Source of the DNA: Proteus vulgaris | GTDB taxonomy: Bacteria; Pseudomonadota; Gammaproteobacteria; Enterobacterales; Enterobacteriaceae | Direction: 5' to 3' | Length of the DNA: 64,000 nucleotides | Assembly (NCBI RefSeq): GCF_016239305.1 | Contig: NZ_JAEHOQ010000009.1 | Location: 1 to 64,000 of the forward strand | In this document: positions 51,417-61,500 of the stretch, piece after piece | How positions within the stretch are numbered: the first letter of the stretch is position 1 | Layout of the letters: every line of letters starts with the position of its first letter | Position numbers and translations under genes: made by a program | Notes under the pieces: model-generated | Told to the model about the DNA's origin: nothing | Seen by the model: the letters and a program-made list of their open reading frames with translations, nothing else | The model's database searches: none

Positions 51417-52319
51417 ATGTCTAAAACATCCTCTTCTTCATTACAAGTTCAAACAGAGAGCGAACTGCGAGTACGTCATAAACGCCAACTTTGGCGTCGT
51501 CAAAAAAATCGTATCGCACTGTTTTTATCTGTCTCTACTATGGCATTTGGTCTTTTCTGGTTAACGTGGATTTTATTCTCGACAATCACAAAAGGCGTTG
51601 ATGGCATGTCCCTTGCACTTTTCACTGAAATGACACCGCCGCCAAATACTGATGGGGGTGGATTGGCAAATGCCATTGTCGGTAGTGGATTACTCATCCT
51701 TTGGGCCACAGTGATTGGTACACCATTAGGTATTCTTGCGGGGATTTATCTTGCGGAATATGGTCGTCGCTCATGGCTTGCTGAAACCACTCGCTTTATT
51801 AACGATATTTTGCTGTCAGCACCGTCTATCGTTGTCGGACTCTTTGTCTACACCATTGTGGTCGCACAGATGCAACACTTTTCAGGATGGGCTGGTATTA
51901 TTGCACTTGCCTTACTGCAAATTCCTATCGTTATTCGTACCACTGAAAATATGTTGAAGTTAGTGCCTGATAGCTTACGCGAAGCTGCTTATGCATTAGG
52001 AACACCAAAGTGGAAGATGATCTCTAAAATCACCTTAAAAGCCTCGGTATCAGGCATCATTACAGGTGTGTTATTAGCGATTGCACGTATTGCGGGTGAA
52101 ACTGCACCACTGTTATTTACTTCACTATCCAACCAATTCTGGAGCACAGACTTAAACGAACCGATAGCTAACTTACCTGTGACTATCTTTAAGTTCGCCA
52201 TGAGTCCTTTTGCACAGTGGCAAGAACTTGCCTGGGCTGGCGTATTACTTATCACCCTCTGTGTTCTATTTATCAATATTATCGCGCGCGTGCTGTTTGC
52301 TAAACGCAAGCACGGTTAA
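51417..52319 (+). CDS. pstA: Phosphate ABC transporter permease PstA
   Basis: The second permease of the Pst importer, 300 aa (E. coli 296). The start at 51417 has GGAG upstream; the in-frame ATG at 51399 inside pstC lacks a ribosome site. Conserved stretches include [36 protein letters not shown] and the EAA loop [20 protein letters not shown]. Confidence 0.95.
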   Translation: MSKTSSSSLQVQTESELRVRHKRQLWRRQKNRIALFLSVSTMAFGLFWLTWILFSTITKGVDGMSLALFTEMTPPPNTDGGGLANAIVGSGLLILWATVIGTPLGILAGIYLAEYGRRSWLAETTRFINDILLSAPSIVVGLFVYTIVVAQMQHFSGWAGIIALALLQIPIVIRTTENMLKLVPDSLREAAYALGTPKWKMISKITLKASVSGIITGVLLAIARIAGETAPLLFTSLSNQFWSTDLNEPIANLPVTIFKFAMSPFAQWQELAWAGVLLITLCVLFINIIARVLFAKRKHG

Positions 52320-52349
52320 CGCAGAAAGTTAAGCAAGAGAGAACGTTGA

Positions 52350-53126
<777 letters not shown>

Positions 53127-53140
53127 TAACGAGGCAATTA

Positions 53141-53875
53141 ATGGATAATTTAAATCACAATAAGCATATTTCTGGTCAATTCAATGCTGAGTTAGAACAT
53201 ATCCGTACTGAGCTGATGGTTATGGGTGGGCTTGTTGAAGAGCAACTGAAAAAAGCCATTATGGCAATGCATAACCAAGACCAAGCATTAGCCAATGAAG
53301 TTATTCAAGGTGACCATAACGTCAATATGATGGAAGTCGCCATTGATGATGCATGTATGCGAATTATTGCTAAACGTCAGCCAACAGCAAGTGACTTACG
53401 TTTAATAATGGCGATATCAAAAACAATCGCTGAGCTAGAACGTATTGGTGATGTCGCTGAAAAAATCTGTAAAACAGCACTTGAAAAGTTTTCACACCAG
53501 CATCAGCCATTATTAGTCAGTTTAGAATCTTTAGGTCAACATGCGATACAAATGCTTCATGATGTTCTTGATGCGTTTGCACGTATGGATTTAAATGAAG
53601 CGGTACGCATTTATCGTGAAGACGCCAAAATTGATAACGAATATGAAGGTATCGTTCGTCAATTAATGACTTACATGATGGAAGATCCTCGCACCATTCC
53701 TAGTGTGCTAACCGCCTTATTTTGTGCGCGTTCTATTGAGCGTATTGGCGACCGTTGTCAGAATATCTGTGAGTTTATTTTCTATTACGTAAAAGGTCAT
53801 GATTTCCGCCATTTAGGGGGCGACCAAGTAGAAAAAATGCTAACAAAAGGTGATGGCAACAATACCACTAAATAA
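53141..53875 (+). CDS. phoU: Phosphate signalling protein PhoU
   Basis: A cytoplasmic regulator that links the Pst importer to PhoR and keeps the Pho regulon off when phosphate is plentiful. It has 244 aa (E. coli 241). Two three-helix PhoU repeats carry the metal-binding motifs [13 protein letters not shown] and [13 protein letters not shown]. It is the last gene of pstSCAB-phoU and is followed by a terminator. Confidence 0.97.
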   Translation: MDNLNHNKHISGQFNAELEHIRTELMVMGGLVEEQLKKAIMAMHNQDQALANEVIQGDHNVNMMEVAIDDACMRIIAKRQPTASDLRLIMAISKTIAELERIGDVAEKICKTALEKFSHQHQPLLVSLESLGQHAIQMLHDVLDAFARMDLNEAVRIYREDAKIDNEYEGIVRQLMTYMMEDPRTIPSVLTALFCARSIERIGDRCQNICEFIFYYVKGHDFRHLGGDQVEKMLTKGDGNNTTK

Positions 53876-53900
53876 ATTTCTCTCTTATTTTTCTCTTACA

Positions 53901-53931
53901 AACAGCGATAATTATGTCGCTGTTTTTTTAT
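53901..53931 (+). terminator. Rho-independent terminator of pstSCAB-phoU
   Basis: A perfect 8-bp stem AACAGCGA/TCGCTGTT (53901-53908 with 53917-53924) is followed by a T run, 25 bp past the phoU stop. Confidence 0.85.
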
Positions 53932-54087
53932 TCCTTCATAAATTCATACCGTGCTAGCTCAACACTTTTTCTCATCTTATTCCTTAAAAGCATATCCATA
54001 TCAATTTTTATTATTTTATGAACTTAGAACAACTTGATAGCGTGATATCCAACATAACGATGATAATTCTTTTCTTTGGGGTGAATA

Positions 54088-54927
54088 ATGAAACTACGTG
54101 TTTTGGCAACCGCATTAATTGCAGGCTCTGTGCTTTTCTCTGGTATTGCAAAAGCAGATAAACTTGATGATATAAAAAAAGCAGGTGTAGTACGTATCGC
54201 GATTTTTGATAGCAATCCTCCTTTTGGATTTATTGATCCTCAAACCAAAAAACTCGCAGGTTATGATGCAGATATCGCTAATGAGATCGCCAAAGATTTA
54301 GGTGTAAAACTGGAGCTACGTCCTACAAACCCAGCAAACCGTATTCCACTGTTAAGCTCTAAAAAAGTCGATTTAATTGCAGCCAACTTCACCATTACCG
54401 ATGAACGCGCTAAGCAAGTTGACTTCTCTGTTCCTTACTTTGCGACTGGACAAAAATTTATTGCACGTAAAGGAGTTTTAACTAATCCTGAACAAATCCA
54501 CTCACTTCGTATTGGTGCAGATAAAGGCACCGTTCAAGAAATTACGCTACGTGAACGTTATCCTGATACCAAAGTTATTTCTTATGACGATACACCACTG
54601 GCTTTCGCCGCATTGCGTAATGGTAACGTACAAGCTATCACACAAGATGATGCAAAATTAGTCGGTTTATTAGCAAATCTTCCTGATGCCATAAAAGCAG
54701 ATTTTGAAGTGTCATCATTTAGTATCACCCGTGAATACCAAGCAGTTGCAGCAGCTAAAGGTGAAGAGCGTTTAATTAACGAAATCAATAACACCCTATT
54801 AAGATTGGAAAAAGAAGGTAAAGCAGACGAGATCTACAATCGTTGGTTTGGCCCTGAAACAAAATCAGCTCAACCTCGTGGTGATTTTAAATTTGCCCCA
54901 CTATCAGAGCAAACACCACAATCTTGA
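54088..54927 (+). CDS. Periplasmic amino-acid-type ABC transporter binding protein
   Basis: A 279-aa solute-binding protein of family 3 (polar amino acids, GltI/GlnH/ArtJ type). The signal peptide is residues 1-23, with cleavage after AKA. Family motifs are VRIAIFDSNPPFGFID, GYDADIANEIAKDLG, DLIAANFTITDERAKQVDFS and a C-terminal NRWFGP. The ligand cannot be told from the sequence. Two permease genes follow, but no ATPase. Confidence 0.9.
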   Translation: MKLRVLATALIAGSVLFSGIAKADKLDDIKKAGVVRIAIFDSNPPFGFIDPQTKKLAGYDADIANEIAKDLGVKLELRPTNPANRIPLLSSKKVDLIAANFTITDERAKQVDFSVPYFATGQKFIARKGVLTNPEQIHSLRIGADKGTVQEITLRERYPDTKVISYDDTPLAFAALRNGNVQAITQDDAKLVGLLANLPDAIKADFEVSSFSITREYQAVAAAKGEERLINEINNTLLRLEKEGKADEIYNRWFGPETKSAQPRGDFKFAPLSEQTPQS

Positions 54928-54990
54928 TCTTTAAAGCGTAATAACTTTCTTCTTTCATCAAAATAAAGTTATTCCTTTACTAAAATACCT

Positions 54991-55010
54991 ACCCCGCTTT
55001 TGCGGGGTTT
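54991..55010 (+). terminator. Terminator/attenuator between binding-protein and permease genes
   Basis: A perfect 7-bp stem ACCCCGC/GCGGGGT with loop TTTT, followed by TTGG, lies 64 bp past the binding-protein stop and 24 bp before the first permease. The short T tract suggests partial termination and lower permease expression. Confidence 0.65.
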
Positions 55011-55033
55011 GGTGTCTACAATAGGCCTATTAT

Positions 55034-55771
55034 ATGTTTGAGCAATTTCTATCACATTACCTTCTTGAACCACACTATTTAAGCTGGCTATGGAAGGGAT
55101 TTCTAATTACTTTGCTTATCTCTTTTTGGACTATTGTCATTGCAACATTAATGAGCTTTGCCCTTAGTGCTGCAAGAGATAGCACTTTTTCACCATTACG
55201 CTGGTTAGCAGCGGCTTATACATCGCTATTTCGTAATACTCCACTGTTAGTACAACTATTTTTTTGGTATTTCGCATCTGGAGAAATTCTGCCACAAAGC
55301 GCCATGATATGGTTAAACACGCCTCATGAGATTACATTCTTAGGCGTAACACTTTCTTGGCCTTCTTTTGAGTTTTTAGCGGGTATTGTGGGTCTGACAT
55401 TTTACTCAACACCATTTATTGCCGAAGAGCTAAGAGCAGGTATTCAAGGTGTTAAACAAGGGCAAAAATATGCTTCGTTGGCATTAGGTTTAACGCAGTG
55501 GCAATCTATGCGTTATGTGATTTTGCCTCAAGCCTTTCGTATTGCTCTTCCCCCCTTACTGGGTCAATACATGAATGTGATAAAAAACTCGTCACTAACT
55601 ATGGCTATCGGTGTTGCAGAGCTTTCTTATGCATCAAGGCAAGTTGAAACCGAGTCTTTACGCACCTTTGAGGCCTTTGGTGTTGCAACGGTTCTCTATA
55701 TTGCAGCAATAGCATTAATGGAAGCTTGGGGACAATGGCATCAACAACGTAAATTAGCACAAGGATATTAA
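55034..55771 (+). CDS. Amino-acid ABC transporter permease (HisM/GltJ type)
   Basis: A 245-aa inner-membrane permease with about five hydrophobic segments. The polar-amino-acid permease signature is FRNTPLLVQLFFWYFA, and the EAA loop is EELRAGIQGVKQGQKYASLA. The stop is 1 bp before the next gene, so the two permeases are co-translated and likely form a heterodimer. Confidence 0.9.
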   Translation: MFEQFLSHYLLEPHYLSWLWKGFLITLLISFWTIVIATLMSFALSAARDSTFSPLRWLAAAYTSLFRNTPLLVQLFFWYFASGEILPQSAMIWLNTPHEITFLGVTLSWPSFEFLAGIVGLTFYSTPFIAEELRAGIQGVKQGQKYASLALGLTQWQSMRYVILPQAFRIALPPLLGQYMNVIKNSSLTMAIGVAELSYASRQVETESLRTFEAFGVATVLYIAAIALMEAWGQWHQQRKLAQGY

Positions 55772-55772
55772 A

Positions 55773-56525
55773 ATGGACTTTACTGTTATTGCTGACAATT
55801 GGCAGTACTTACTCTTTGGTGCTTATCCTGATGGGCCTTTAGAAGGTGCAGCACTGACCGTCTTTATCAGTATCATTGCCGGTATTGCATCCATTATTTT
55901 GGGTACATTAGGTGGCATTGCTTTGGCTATGCTCAGAGGTATCTGGGTTAACCTTTTCGCGGCTTTTTTAGGTTTTTTCCGCGCTATTCCTGTCATTATG
56001 TTGATATTTTGGGTCTATTTTTTATTGCCCGTTGTATTGGGTATGGAAATACCTGAAATCACCACCGTTATTTGTGCATTGGCTTTAATTACATCGTCTT
56101 ATATTGCGCATGGCGTTAAAGCAGGTATTTTAGCGATAGGGAAAGGACAATGGCAAGCAGGGTTATCGTTAGGTTTTAATCGCTGGCAAGTGTTGTGGTA
56201 TATCGTCTTACCACAAGCATTACGCATGATGGTGCCTTCATTTATTAATCAATGGATAGCCTTAATTAAAGATACTTCATTAGCTTATGTAGTGGGTGTA
56301 GGTGAACTTTCGTTTTTAGCGACACAAGTCAATAACCGTAGCATGGTTTACCCAATGGAAGTCTTTCTGTTCGTTGCATTTATCTATTTTGTTCTCTGTT
56401 TCTCATTAGAAGTTATTGCCAATAGAATTGCGAAATTATTTTCCACACAAAAAGAAAAGCGCCCTTTTTGGCAAATGGTGTTGCCGATAAAAAAGAGACA
56501 GTTTGTTGAGAAGAGTTTAGGTTAA
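55773..56525 (+). CDS. Amino-acid ABC transporter permease (HisQ/GltK type)
   Basis: A 250-aa inner-membrane permease, partner of the preceding one. It carries FRAIPVIMLIFWVYFLLP, the EAA loop HGVKAGILAIGKGQWQAGLS and the signature LIKDTSLAYVVGVGELSF. The operon ends here at a terminator without an ATP-binding gene, so an ATPase encoded elsewhere must serve it. Confidence 0.9.
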   Translation: MDFTVIADNWQYLLFGAYPDGPLEGAALTVFISIIAGIASIILGTLGGIALAMLRGIWVNLFAAFLGFFRAIPVIMLIFWVYFLLPVVLGMEIPEITTVICALALITSSYIAHGVKAGILAIGKGQWQAGLSLGFNRWQVLWYIVLPQALRMMVPSFINQWIALIKDTSLAYVVGVGELSFLATQVNNRSMVYPMEVFLFVAFIYFVLCFSLEVIANRIAKLFSTQKEKRPFWQMVLPIKKRQFVEKSLG

Positions 56526-56528
56526 TGC

Positions 56529-56560
56529 AAAGAAGGCTAAAAATATTTAGCCTTCTTTAA
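56529..56560 (+). terminator. Rho-independent terminator of the ABC transporter operon
   Basis: A perfect 13-bp stem (56529-56541 with 56546-56558) with a 4-nt loop and terminal TTT lies 3 bp past the second permease stop. Confidence 0.8.
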
Positions 56561-56567
56561 ATAATAG

Positions 56568-56759
56568 AAAATAATAAAACGCATTAACGAACTCATAACA
56601 GATATTAAAAGAACACCGTTTAGCGGAATAGATAAACCAGAGTCCTTGAAACATAATTTAGCAGGTTTTTGGTCAAGACGGATCACTGATGAACATCGCC
56701 TCATCTACCGTATAACTGATTTCGCTATAGAAATTGCATCATGTCGAGACCATTATTAG
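56568..56759 (+). pseudogene. yoeB: Truncated yoeB toxin remnant (C-terminal three quarters)
   Basis: One frame reads 63 residues up to a stop at 56757, including RINELITDIKRTPFSG, KPESLKHNLAGFWSRRIT and IEIASCRDHY. This matches the YoeB ribosome-dependent mRNA interferase from about residue 23 to its end (84 aa). The catalytic Glu, Arg and terminal His-Tyr region are kept. The N-terminal strand is missing: two stop codons and the ABC-operon terminator occupy its place. No start codon and no yefM antitoxin are present. Confidence 0.82.
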
Positions 56760-56829
56760 CCTCCTTACATTTATCCAGTTTAACTCTTAAAGGATCTCAA
56801 TGTATTTTTAAGCTTTAGATTTCCCCCCT

Positions 56830-56845
56830 GCGCAATCGATTACTT
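56830..56845 (+). promoter_or_regulatory. PurR box upstream of adeP
   Basis: GCGCAATCGATTACTT fits the PurR consensus ANGCAANCGNTTNCNT at all fixed positions but the first. It lies 65 bp before the adeP start. Confidence 0.65.
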
Positions 56846-56909
56846 TTTTAGGTGCAGTTATTGTTTTATTTGTGTAGGATAAAGCGAAAAACATTTTTTT
56901 TGGGATCTT

Positions 56910-58274
56910 TTGTCTATGAGCATGTCATCACCAAATTCTGGTTCACAGGGTTTGCTCCAACGCCTGTTTAAGCTACAAGAACACGGCACAACCGCTCGCA
57001 CCGAACTGATTGCGGGTATCACGACTTTCTTAACGATGGTTTATATTATCTTCGTTAACCCTCAAATCCTTGCAGCTGCCAATATGGATATCAAAGCCGT
57101 CTTCGTGACAACCTGCTTAATTGCGGCTTTTGGCAGTATTTTAATGGGATTAGTAGCAAATTTACCGATAGCAGTTGCACCCGCTATGGGCCTTAACGCC
57201 TTCTTTGCCTTTGTGGTTGTTGGTGCAATGGGTTATTCATGGGAAGTCGCTATGGGTGCGATTTTCTGGGGTGCTGTAGGTCTATTTTTACTGACTCTCT
57301 TTCGTATTCGTTACTGGATCATAGCTCATATTCCGCTAAGTTTACGAGTGGGTATTACTAGCGGTATCGGCCTTTTTATCGCCATGATGGGCTTAAAAAA
57401 CTCCGGTATTATTATTCCTAACAACGATACCATCGTTACTATTGGTAATTTTGCCTCTCATAACGTGTTATTAGGTGCATTAGGCTTTTTTATTATTGCC
57501 ATTCTTGCAGCTCGTAATATTCACGCTGCTATTCTTATTTCTATCGTTATCACCACAGTAATTGGCCTATTATTAGGCGATGTTACCTACCAAGGTATTT
57601 TCTCTCTGCCTCCGTCTATTACCACTGTTGTTGGTAAAGTTGATATTATGGGCGCCTTAGATATCGGCCTTTCTGGTGTAATTTTTGCTTTTATGCTGGT
57701 TAACTTATTTGACTCATCAGGCACTTTAATTGGTGTGACCGATAAAGCGGGTTTAACCGATGACAAAGGTAAATTCCCACGCATGAAACAAGCGTTATAC
57801 GTCGATAGCTTAAGTTCTGTTGCAGGCTCTGCAATGGGTACATCGTCTGTAACTGCTTTTATCGAAAGTACTTCTGGTGTTTCTGTCGGTGGCCGTACAG
57901 GTTTAACTGCGGTTGTTGTGGGTATTCTTTTCTTACTTGCTATCTTCTTATCACCACTGGCAGGTATGGTGCCAAGCTATGCGACAGCAGGCGCACTGAT
58001 TTATGTGGGTGTGTTAATGACATCCAGTCTTACGCGGGTGAAATGGGATGATTTGACAGAATCTGTTCCGGCTTTTATCACCGCAGTCATGATGCCATTT
58101 AGTTTCTCAATTACAGAAGGTATCGCACTAGGCTTTATTGCTTATTGTGTTATGAAGATAGGGACTTTCCGCTGGAAAGAAATTAATCTGTGTGTTGTGA
58201 TTGTTTCATTAATGTTTATTTTAAAAATATTACTGATTGATACTCATGTTATTGATTTAAATTCTTTATTTTAA
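56910..58274 (+). CDS. adeP: Adenine permease AdeP (PurP)
   Basis: An inner-membrane adenine:H+ symporter of the AzgA-like NCS2 subfamily. It has 454 aa (E. coli 445). About 12-14 hydrophobic segments are visible. Conserved stretches are LKNSGIIIPN, FMLVNLFDSSGTLIGVTDKA, GTSSVTAFIESTSGVSVGGR and SFSITEGIALGF. A PurR-type box precedes it, and the region between it and the transporter operon carries the yoeB remnant. Confidence 0.93.
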   Translation: MSMSMSSPNSGSQGLLQRLFKLQEHGTTARTELIAGITTFLTMVYIIFVNPQILAAANMDIKAVFVTTCLIAAFGSILMGLVANLPIAVAPAMGLNAFFAFVVVGAMGYSWEVAMGAIFWGAVGLFLLTLFRIRYWIIAHIPLSLRVGITSGIGLFIAMMGLKNSGIIIPNNDTIVTIGNFASHNVLLGALGFFIIAILAARNIHAAILISIVITTVIGLLLGDVTYQGIFSLPPSITTVVGKVDIMGALDIGLSGVIFAFMLVNLFDSSGTLIGVTDKAGLTDDKGKFPRMKQALYVDSLSSVAGSAMGTSSVTAFIESTSGVSVGGRTGLTAVVVGILFLLAIFLSPLAGMVPSYATAGALIYVGVLMTSSLTRVKWDDLTESVPAFITAVMMPFSFSITEGIALGFIAYCVMKIGTFRWKEINLCVVIVSLMFILKILLIDTHVIDLNSLF

Positions 58275-58309
58275 TATTCAATAAATCAGAGCAATCATAA
58301 TAACGAATA

Positions 58310-58337
58310 AAACGGCACAGATAAGTGCCGTTTTTAT
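58310..58337 (+). terminator. Rho-independent terminator of adeP
   Basis: A perfect 9-bp stem AAACGGCAC/GTGCCGTTT (58310-58318 with 58325-58333) is followed by TT, 35 bp past the stop. Confidence 0.85.
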
Positions 58338-58353
58338 AAGAAAAGAGGTGATC

Positions 58354-58665
58354 ATGCAGGTTCTTCTACAAGTCGATTTCCCTTATCAAGGCCCTTTTGG
58401 TGATGAAATGACACAAGCTATGGATGCATTATCTTCATCGATTAACCAAGAGCCTGGTTTTATTTGGAAAATTTGGACTGAAAATAAAGAAACACAAAAG
58501 GCGGGTGGAATTTATCTTTTTGATTCAAAAGAGAATGCTCAAGCTTATTTAGAGAAACACAGCGCTCGATTAAAATCTTTTGGTATTCCAGAAGTACGTG
58601 GTGATATTTTTGCAGTAAACCAAGCTTTAAGTTTAAAAAATCAAGCCTATTTTTTGGCTAAGTAG
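58354..58665 (+). CDS. ydhR: YdhR family putative monooxygenase
   Basis: A small cytoplasmic protein with a dimeric alpha/beta barrel (ABM-like) fold. It has 103 aa from the ATG at 58354, which has AGAGG 5 bp upstream; a GTG at 58348 is also in frame. Motifs FPYQGPFGDEM, INQEPGFIWKIWTENKE and GGIYLFDSKENAQAYLEKH match E. coli YdhR. A monooxygenase activity on aromatic compounds has been suggested from structure but is not proven. Confidence 0.9.
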   Translation: MQVLLQVDFPYQGPFGDEMTQAMDALSSSINQEPGFIWKIWTENKETQKAGGIYLFDSKENAQAYLEKHSARLKSFGIPEVRGDIFAVNQALSLKNQAYFLAK

Positions 58666-58668
58666 TTA

Positions 58669-58704
58669 AAAGCACAAGTGTTATATGCCACTTGTGCTTT
58701 CGAT
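58669..58704. terminator. Bidirectional terminator between ydhR and the GNAT gene
   Basis: A perfect 12-bp stem (58669-58680 with 58689-58700) lies between convergent stop codons, with T-rich flanks on both strands. Confidence 0.85.
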
Positions 58705-58713
58705 TTTCTGCAA

Positions 58714-59262
58714 TTACGCTACTTTCGTGGGCAACAACAAACCAAAGATAATGGAATCAGAAACCTCATCACCCACAATCCAACGCTGTTTAAGATATCC
58801 TTCCTGTTCAAAACCTAACTTCGCTAATAAAGCAGCTGATGCTTTATTATTAGGATGAATATCCGCTTCTAAACGACGCACCGCTAAATGCGTCTGGAGA
58901 TAATCAATAAATGCGACCATGGCTTCCTTCATGATCCCTTTTCCCTGATAAACTGTATCAAGGCAATATCCGATTTCTCCTCGCCGAGAACTAGGATAAT
59001 GATTAAAGAAAACACACATTCCCATTAATGTATTTGTCTCTTTGTCTATCACCGCTAAGCGCAGATACTCTTTTCTTTCCATATGCGTAATATCTTGAAT
59101 GATATCTTCTTGCGCTTCTTGCAGTGATTGCCAAGGAAGATGGCTCCAGTAGCGAGTGACTTCAGGTGAACTCATAATATTAAACCAATTTTCAGCATCG
59201 CCCATTTTAAAGGGACGTAAAATCAATCTTGGTGTTTCAACCTGAATATCAGCGTAACGCAT
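58714..59262 (-). CDS. GNAT acetyltransferase, RimJ/RimL type
   Basis: A 182-aa N-acetyltransferase of the RimJ/RimL group. The N-terminus ETPRLILRPFKMGDAENWF is typical. The acetyl-CoA site is GYCLDTVYQGKGIMKEAM, and the C-terminus carries HPNNKASAALLAKLGFEQEG. The substrate is unknown. It starts 2 bp downstream of the glycosyltransferase gene and is probably co-transcribed with it. Confidence 0.88.
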   Translation of the reverse strand: MRYADIQVETPRLILRPFKMGDAENWFNIMSSPEVTRYWSHLPWQSLQEAQEDIIQDITHMERKEYLRLAVIDKETNTLMGMCVFFNHYPSSRRGEIGYCLDTVYQGKGIMKEAMVAFIDYLQTHLAVRRLEADIHPNNKASAALLAKLGFEQEGYLKQRWIVGDEVSDSIIFGLLLPTKVA

Positions 59263-59264
59263 TT

Positions 59265-60737
59265 CTACTTTTCCTTATGAGTGCTTGGAGCCACAAATGC
59301 AATACAAATGGGCTCTGCAATAGCATTTGGTTCAGAACGGAACATTATCTCTTGAGTATCGACTATTTTTAAACTCGGCCAGTATTTTAATCCTTTATCA
59401 AAAGAGGCTTTTTCACAGTAATAGCCCACTTCGCTGATCAATACGACGCCTTTTTCTTCTAATTGTTGAAGCGTGATATGGCGATTATAGATATTAGGTG
59501 GTTGCACATTTTCTTCTAATATCCAAGGCTGTGAAGATAGAGGCCTATCTTTACCATAAAAAGTTACCCATTCATGCATATATTCACCACCCACATACGC
59601 TAACGGTGTGTGATAATGTTGATGCCAAGCTTGTTCAACCTCTTGCACAAATGTTTTGATACCAATAAATTTTTGACCCGCATTACGCACATTAGCTGCT
59701 TGTACGACGGTATAGCCAGAAACAACCAACATGCCAAACACGCCTAAACCGTATAATACACCACGCAATGAACGCTTAGGCATGACACTGATTGAACCCA
59801 CAAACAGCGCAGTCGCTATCGACATAAATGGCTGTAACCACTCCGTAATACGACCACCTTCATGAAAGCTAAACCAAGTAAAAATAATTGCTAATGGAAA
59901 TAACAAAATAAAATTCAGTAATTGGCTATCTTGAGATGAAGACCAACTTAATCGCCCACCATAAAGACGTAATATTGCCCACATCAAGATAATAGGATAA
60001 AAAACCGTCAGTGCAGCACGCATCGTACGCAAGTTAAAACGGCTCTCTATTTGAGAATCGACCCATTTAAACGCGGCAAAGTCGGTTTGCCATAACCAAA
60101 TAAAATTAGGGATAACAAAAGCAAACCAAATCGCAATCGCCAAATAAAAATAAGGCGATCGATAGCTCACTCGCACTTTAGGCACAAATAGGCTTAATAA
60201 AAAGACAGAGCCCATAAAAGCTAGTGATGAGTATTTCCCCATTGTGGCAATCCCCATAACAATAGCAAAGCCAATCCAATATTTTTGATTGTCATTGATT
60301 GCGCAGAGGAAAAAATAAAGAGCCCAAGCCCAGCAACCGACTAGAATATAGTTATCGTTATAAGGGATAATATCGAAGTTAATAATGCCAGATAAATTAA
60401 GCCCTAACATGGCAAACCATGCAAGGTTAGTATTACGTGTCAGTTTATAAGCTAAATTCCAGACACCTAATAACCCTATGGCAATCACAATAAAGTGGAT
60501 AAAATACCAATAAAAGCTAAAATCGACACCGCCATAAATAGCAGGTGACATTATAAAACCAACAAACCAAGGATTTTTAGGGGAGCCCCAACCTCCATTG
60601 GTACCCCAATTGACCGCTTCTACGGCATCATAAGGCACCGTAGGGTCAAAAAGATAGCTGACTAAGATCCACAGTGCCGCATAGCCAATAACCCACCAAT
60701 ATACCGGTTTACGCAATTGCGCAGATGATAATGTCAT
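59265..60737 (-). CDS. Membrane glycosyltransferase, family 39 (PMT/ArnT-like)
   Basis: A 490-aa inner-membrane protein with about 10 hydrophobic helices in the first 360 residues and a soluble C-terminal domain. The first external loop PYDAVEAVNWGTNGGWG carries acidic residues like the catalytic loop of GT39/PMT_2 enzymes, which move sugars from polyprenyl phosphate to lipids or proteins. It resembles ArnT-type lipid A glycosyltransferases only in layout, so acceptor and sugar are unknown. It is followed by a GNAT gene. Confidence 0.75.
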   Translation of the reverse strand: MTLSSAQLRKPVYWWVIGYAALWILVSYLFDPTVPYDAVEAVNWGTNGGWGSPKNPWFVGFIMSPAIYGGVDFSFYWYFIHFIVIAIGLLGVWNLAYKLTRNTNLAWFAMLGLNLSGIINFDIIPYNDNYILVGCWAWALYFFLCAINDNQKYWIGFAIVMGIATMGKYSSLAFMGSVFLLSLFVPKVRVSYRSPYFYLAIAIWFAFVIPNFIWLWQTDFAAFKWVDSQIESRFNLRTMRAALTVFYPIILMWAILRLYGGRLSWSSSQDSQLLNFILLFPLAIIFTWFSFHEGGRITEWLQPFMSIATALFVGSISVMPKRSLRGVLYGLGVFGMLVVSGYTVVQAANVRNAGQKFIGIKTFVQEVEQAWHQHYHTPLAYVGGEYMHEWVTFYGKDRPLSSQPWILEENVQPPNIYNRHITLQQLEEKGVVLISEVGYYCEKASFDKGLKYWPSLKIVDTQEIMFRSEPNAIAEPICIAFVAPSTHKEK

Positions 60738-60925
60738 AATAAATAGAAAGTTAAGTTGATAAATTTAATTTTGTCATTAAAGAATGTCACAACACAGTAA
60801 AGTATAGTGAAATGAATCGCACATTGTACGTGAGCAAAAATTAAATTGTCTTAAATTTGCGCTTTTATTGAAAATTTGTTTCTGATAGATTGCGCAACCA
60901 AGAAGATCACTACCGAGTTACCATT

Positions 60926-61423
60926 ATGAATATGATTAAAAGAAAGCCTGCAGCAAAAACACGTAAAAAAACACGTGAAGAGCTGAACGCGGAAGGACGT
61001 GAACGCAAACGTCAAAAGAAACATCGCGGCAATCCTGCTGGTAACCGTCAGCAGGAAATGGAAAATAAAAACCAAGCTAAAAATACAGCACCGAAAGATC
61101 CACGTATTGGTAGTAAAAAACCAATCCCTCTGATTGTGGGTGATGCATCTAAAGTGGCGAAGAAAAAAACTGCGCCCGTCAAAGCAGAGCCGGCTCGTTT
61201 AACGCCGGAACAAGAATTAGACTTGTTAGAAAACGATGCTCGTTTAGATGAATTACTGTCTCGTCTTGAAAATGGTGAAAAACTTAATGCCGAAGAGCAG
61301 GCTTATACAGAGAAAACCCTTGATCGTATTGACGAATTAATGGTTGAACTCGGTATTGAGTTTGAAGATGATGACGATGAAGAAAAAACTGAAGACATCA
61401 TGCAATTACTGAAAGGTAAATAA
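60926..61423 (+). CDS. yihI: Der GTPase-activating protein YihI
   Basis: A highly charged cytoplasmic protein that stimulates the GTPase Der/EngA in ribosome assembly. The start at 60926 gives 165 aa (E. coli 169); the frame runs to a TTG at 60890. A basic N-terminal half ([20 protein letters not shown]) is followed by [14 protein letters not shown], then an acidic helical half ending [20 protein letters not shown]. In E. coli it is next to hemN, but here the two are 20 kb apart. Confidence 0.92.
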   Translation: MNMIKRKPAAKTRKKTREELNAEGRERKRQKKHRGNPAGNRQQEMENKNQAKNTAPKDPRIGSKKPIPLIVGDASKVAKKKTAPVKAEPARLTPEQELDLLENDARLDELLSRLENGEKLNAEEQAYTEKTLDRIDELMVELGIEFEDDDDEEKTEDIMQLLKGK

Positions 61424-61460
61424 TCAAAAGGCTAATCATTTGCCTTGATTGCCTTACATC

Positions 61461-61500
61461 TAATGGATATCAATAACTTATTGATATCCATTATTTTTAT
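61461..61500 (+). terminator. Rho-independent terminator of yihI
   Basis: A perfect 15-bp stem (61461-61475 with 61479-61493) with a 3-nt loop is followed by TTTTTA. Confidence 0.85.

Noticed and set aside
56610-56760. The yoeB-like region as a functional small gene
   Set aside because: No start codon precedes the conserved part and two stops lie directly upstream, so it is reported as a pseudogene.
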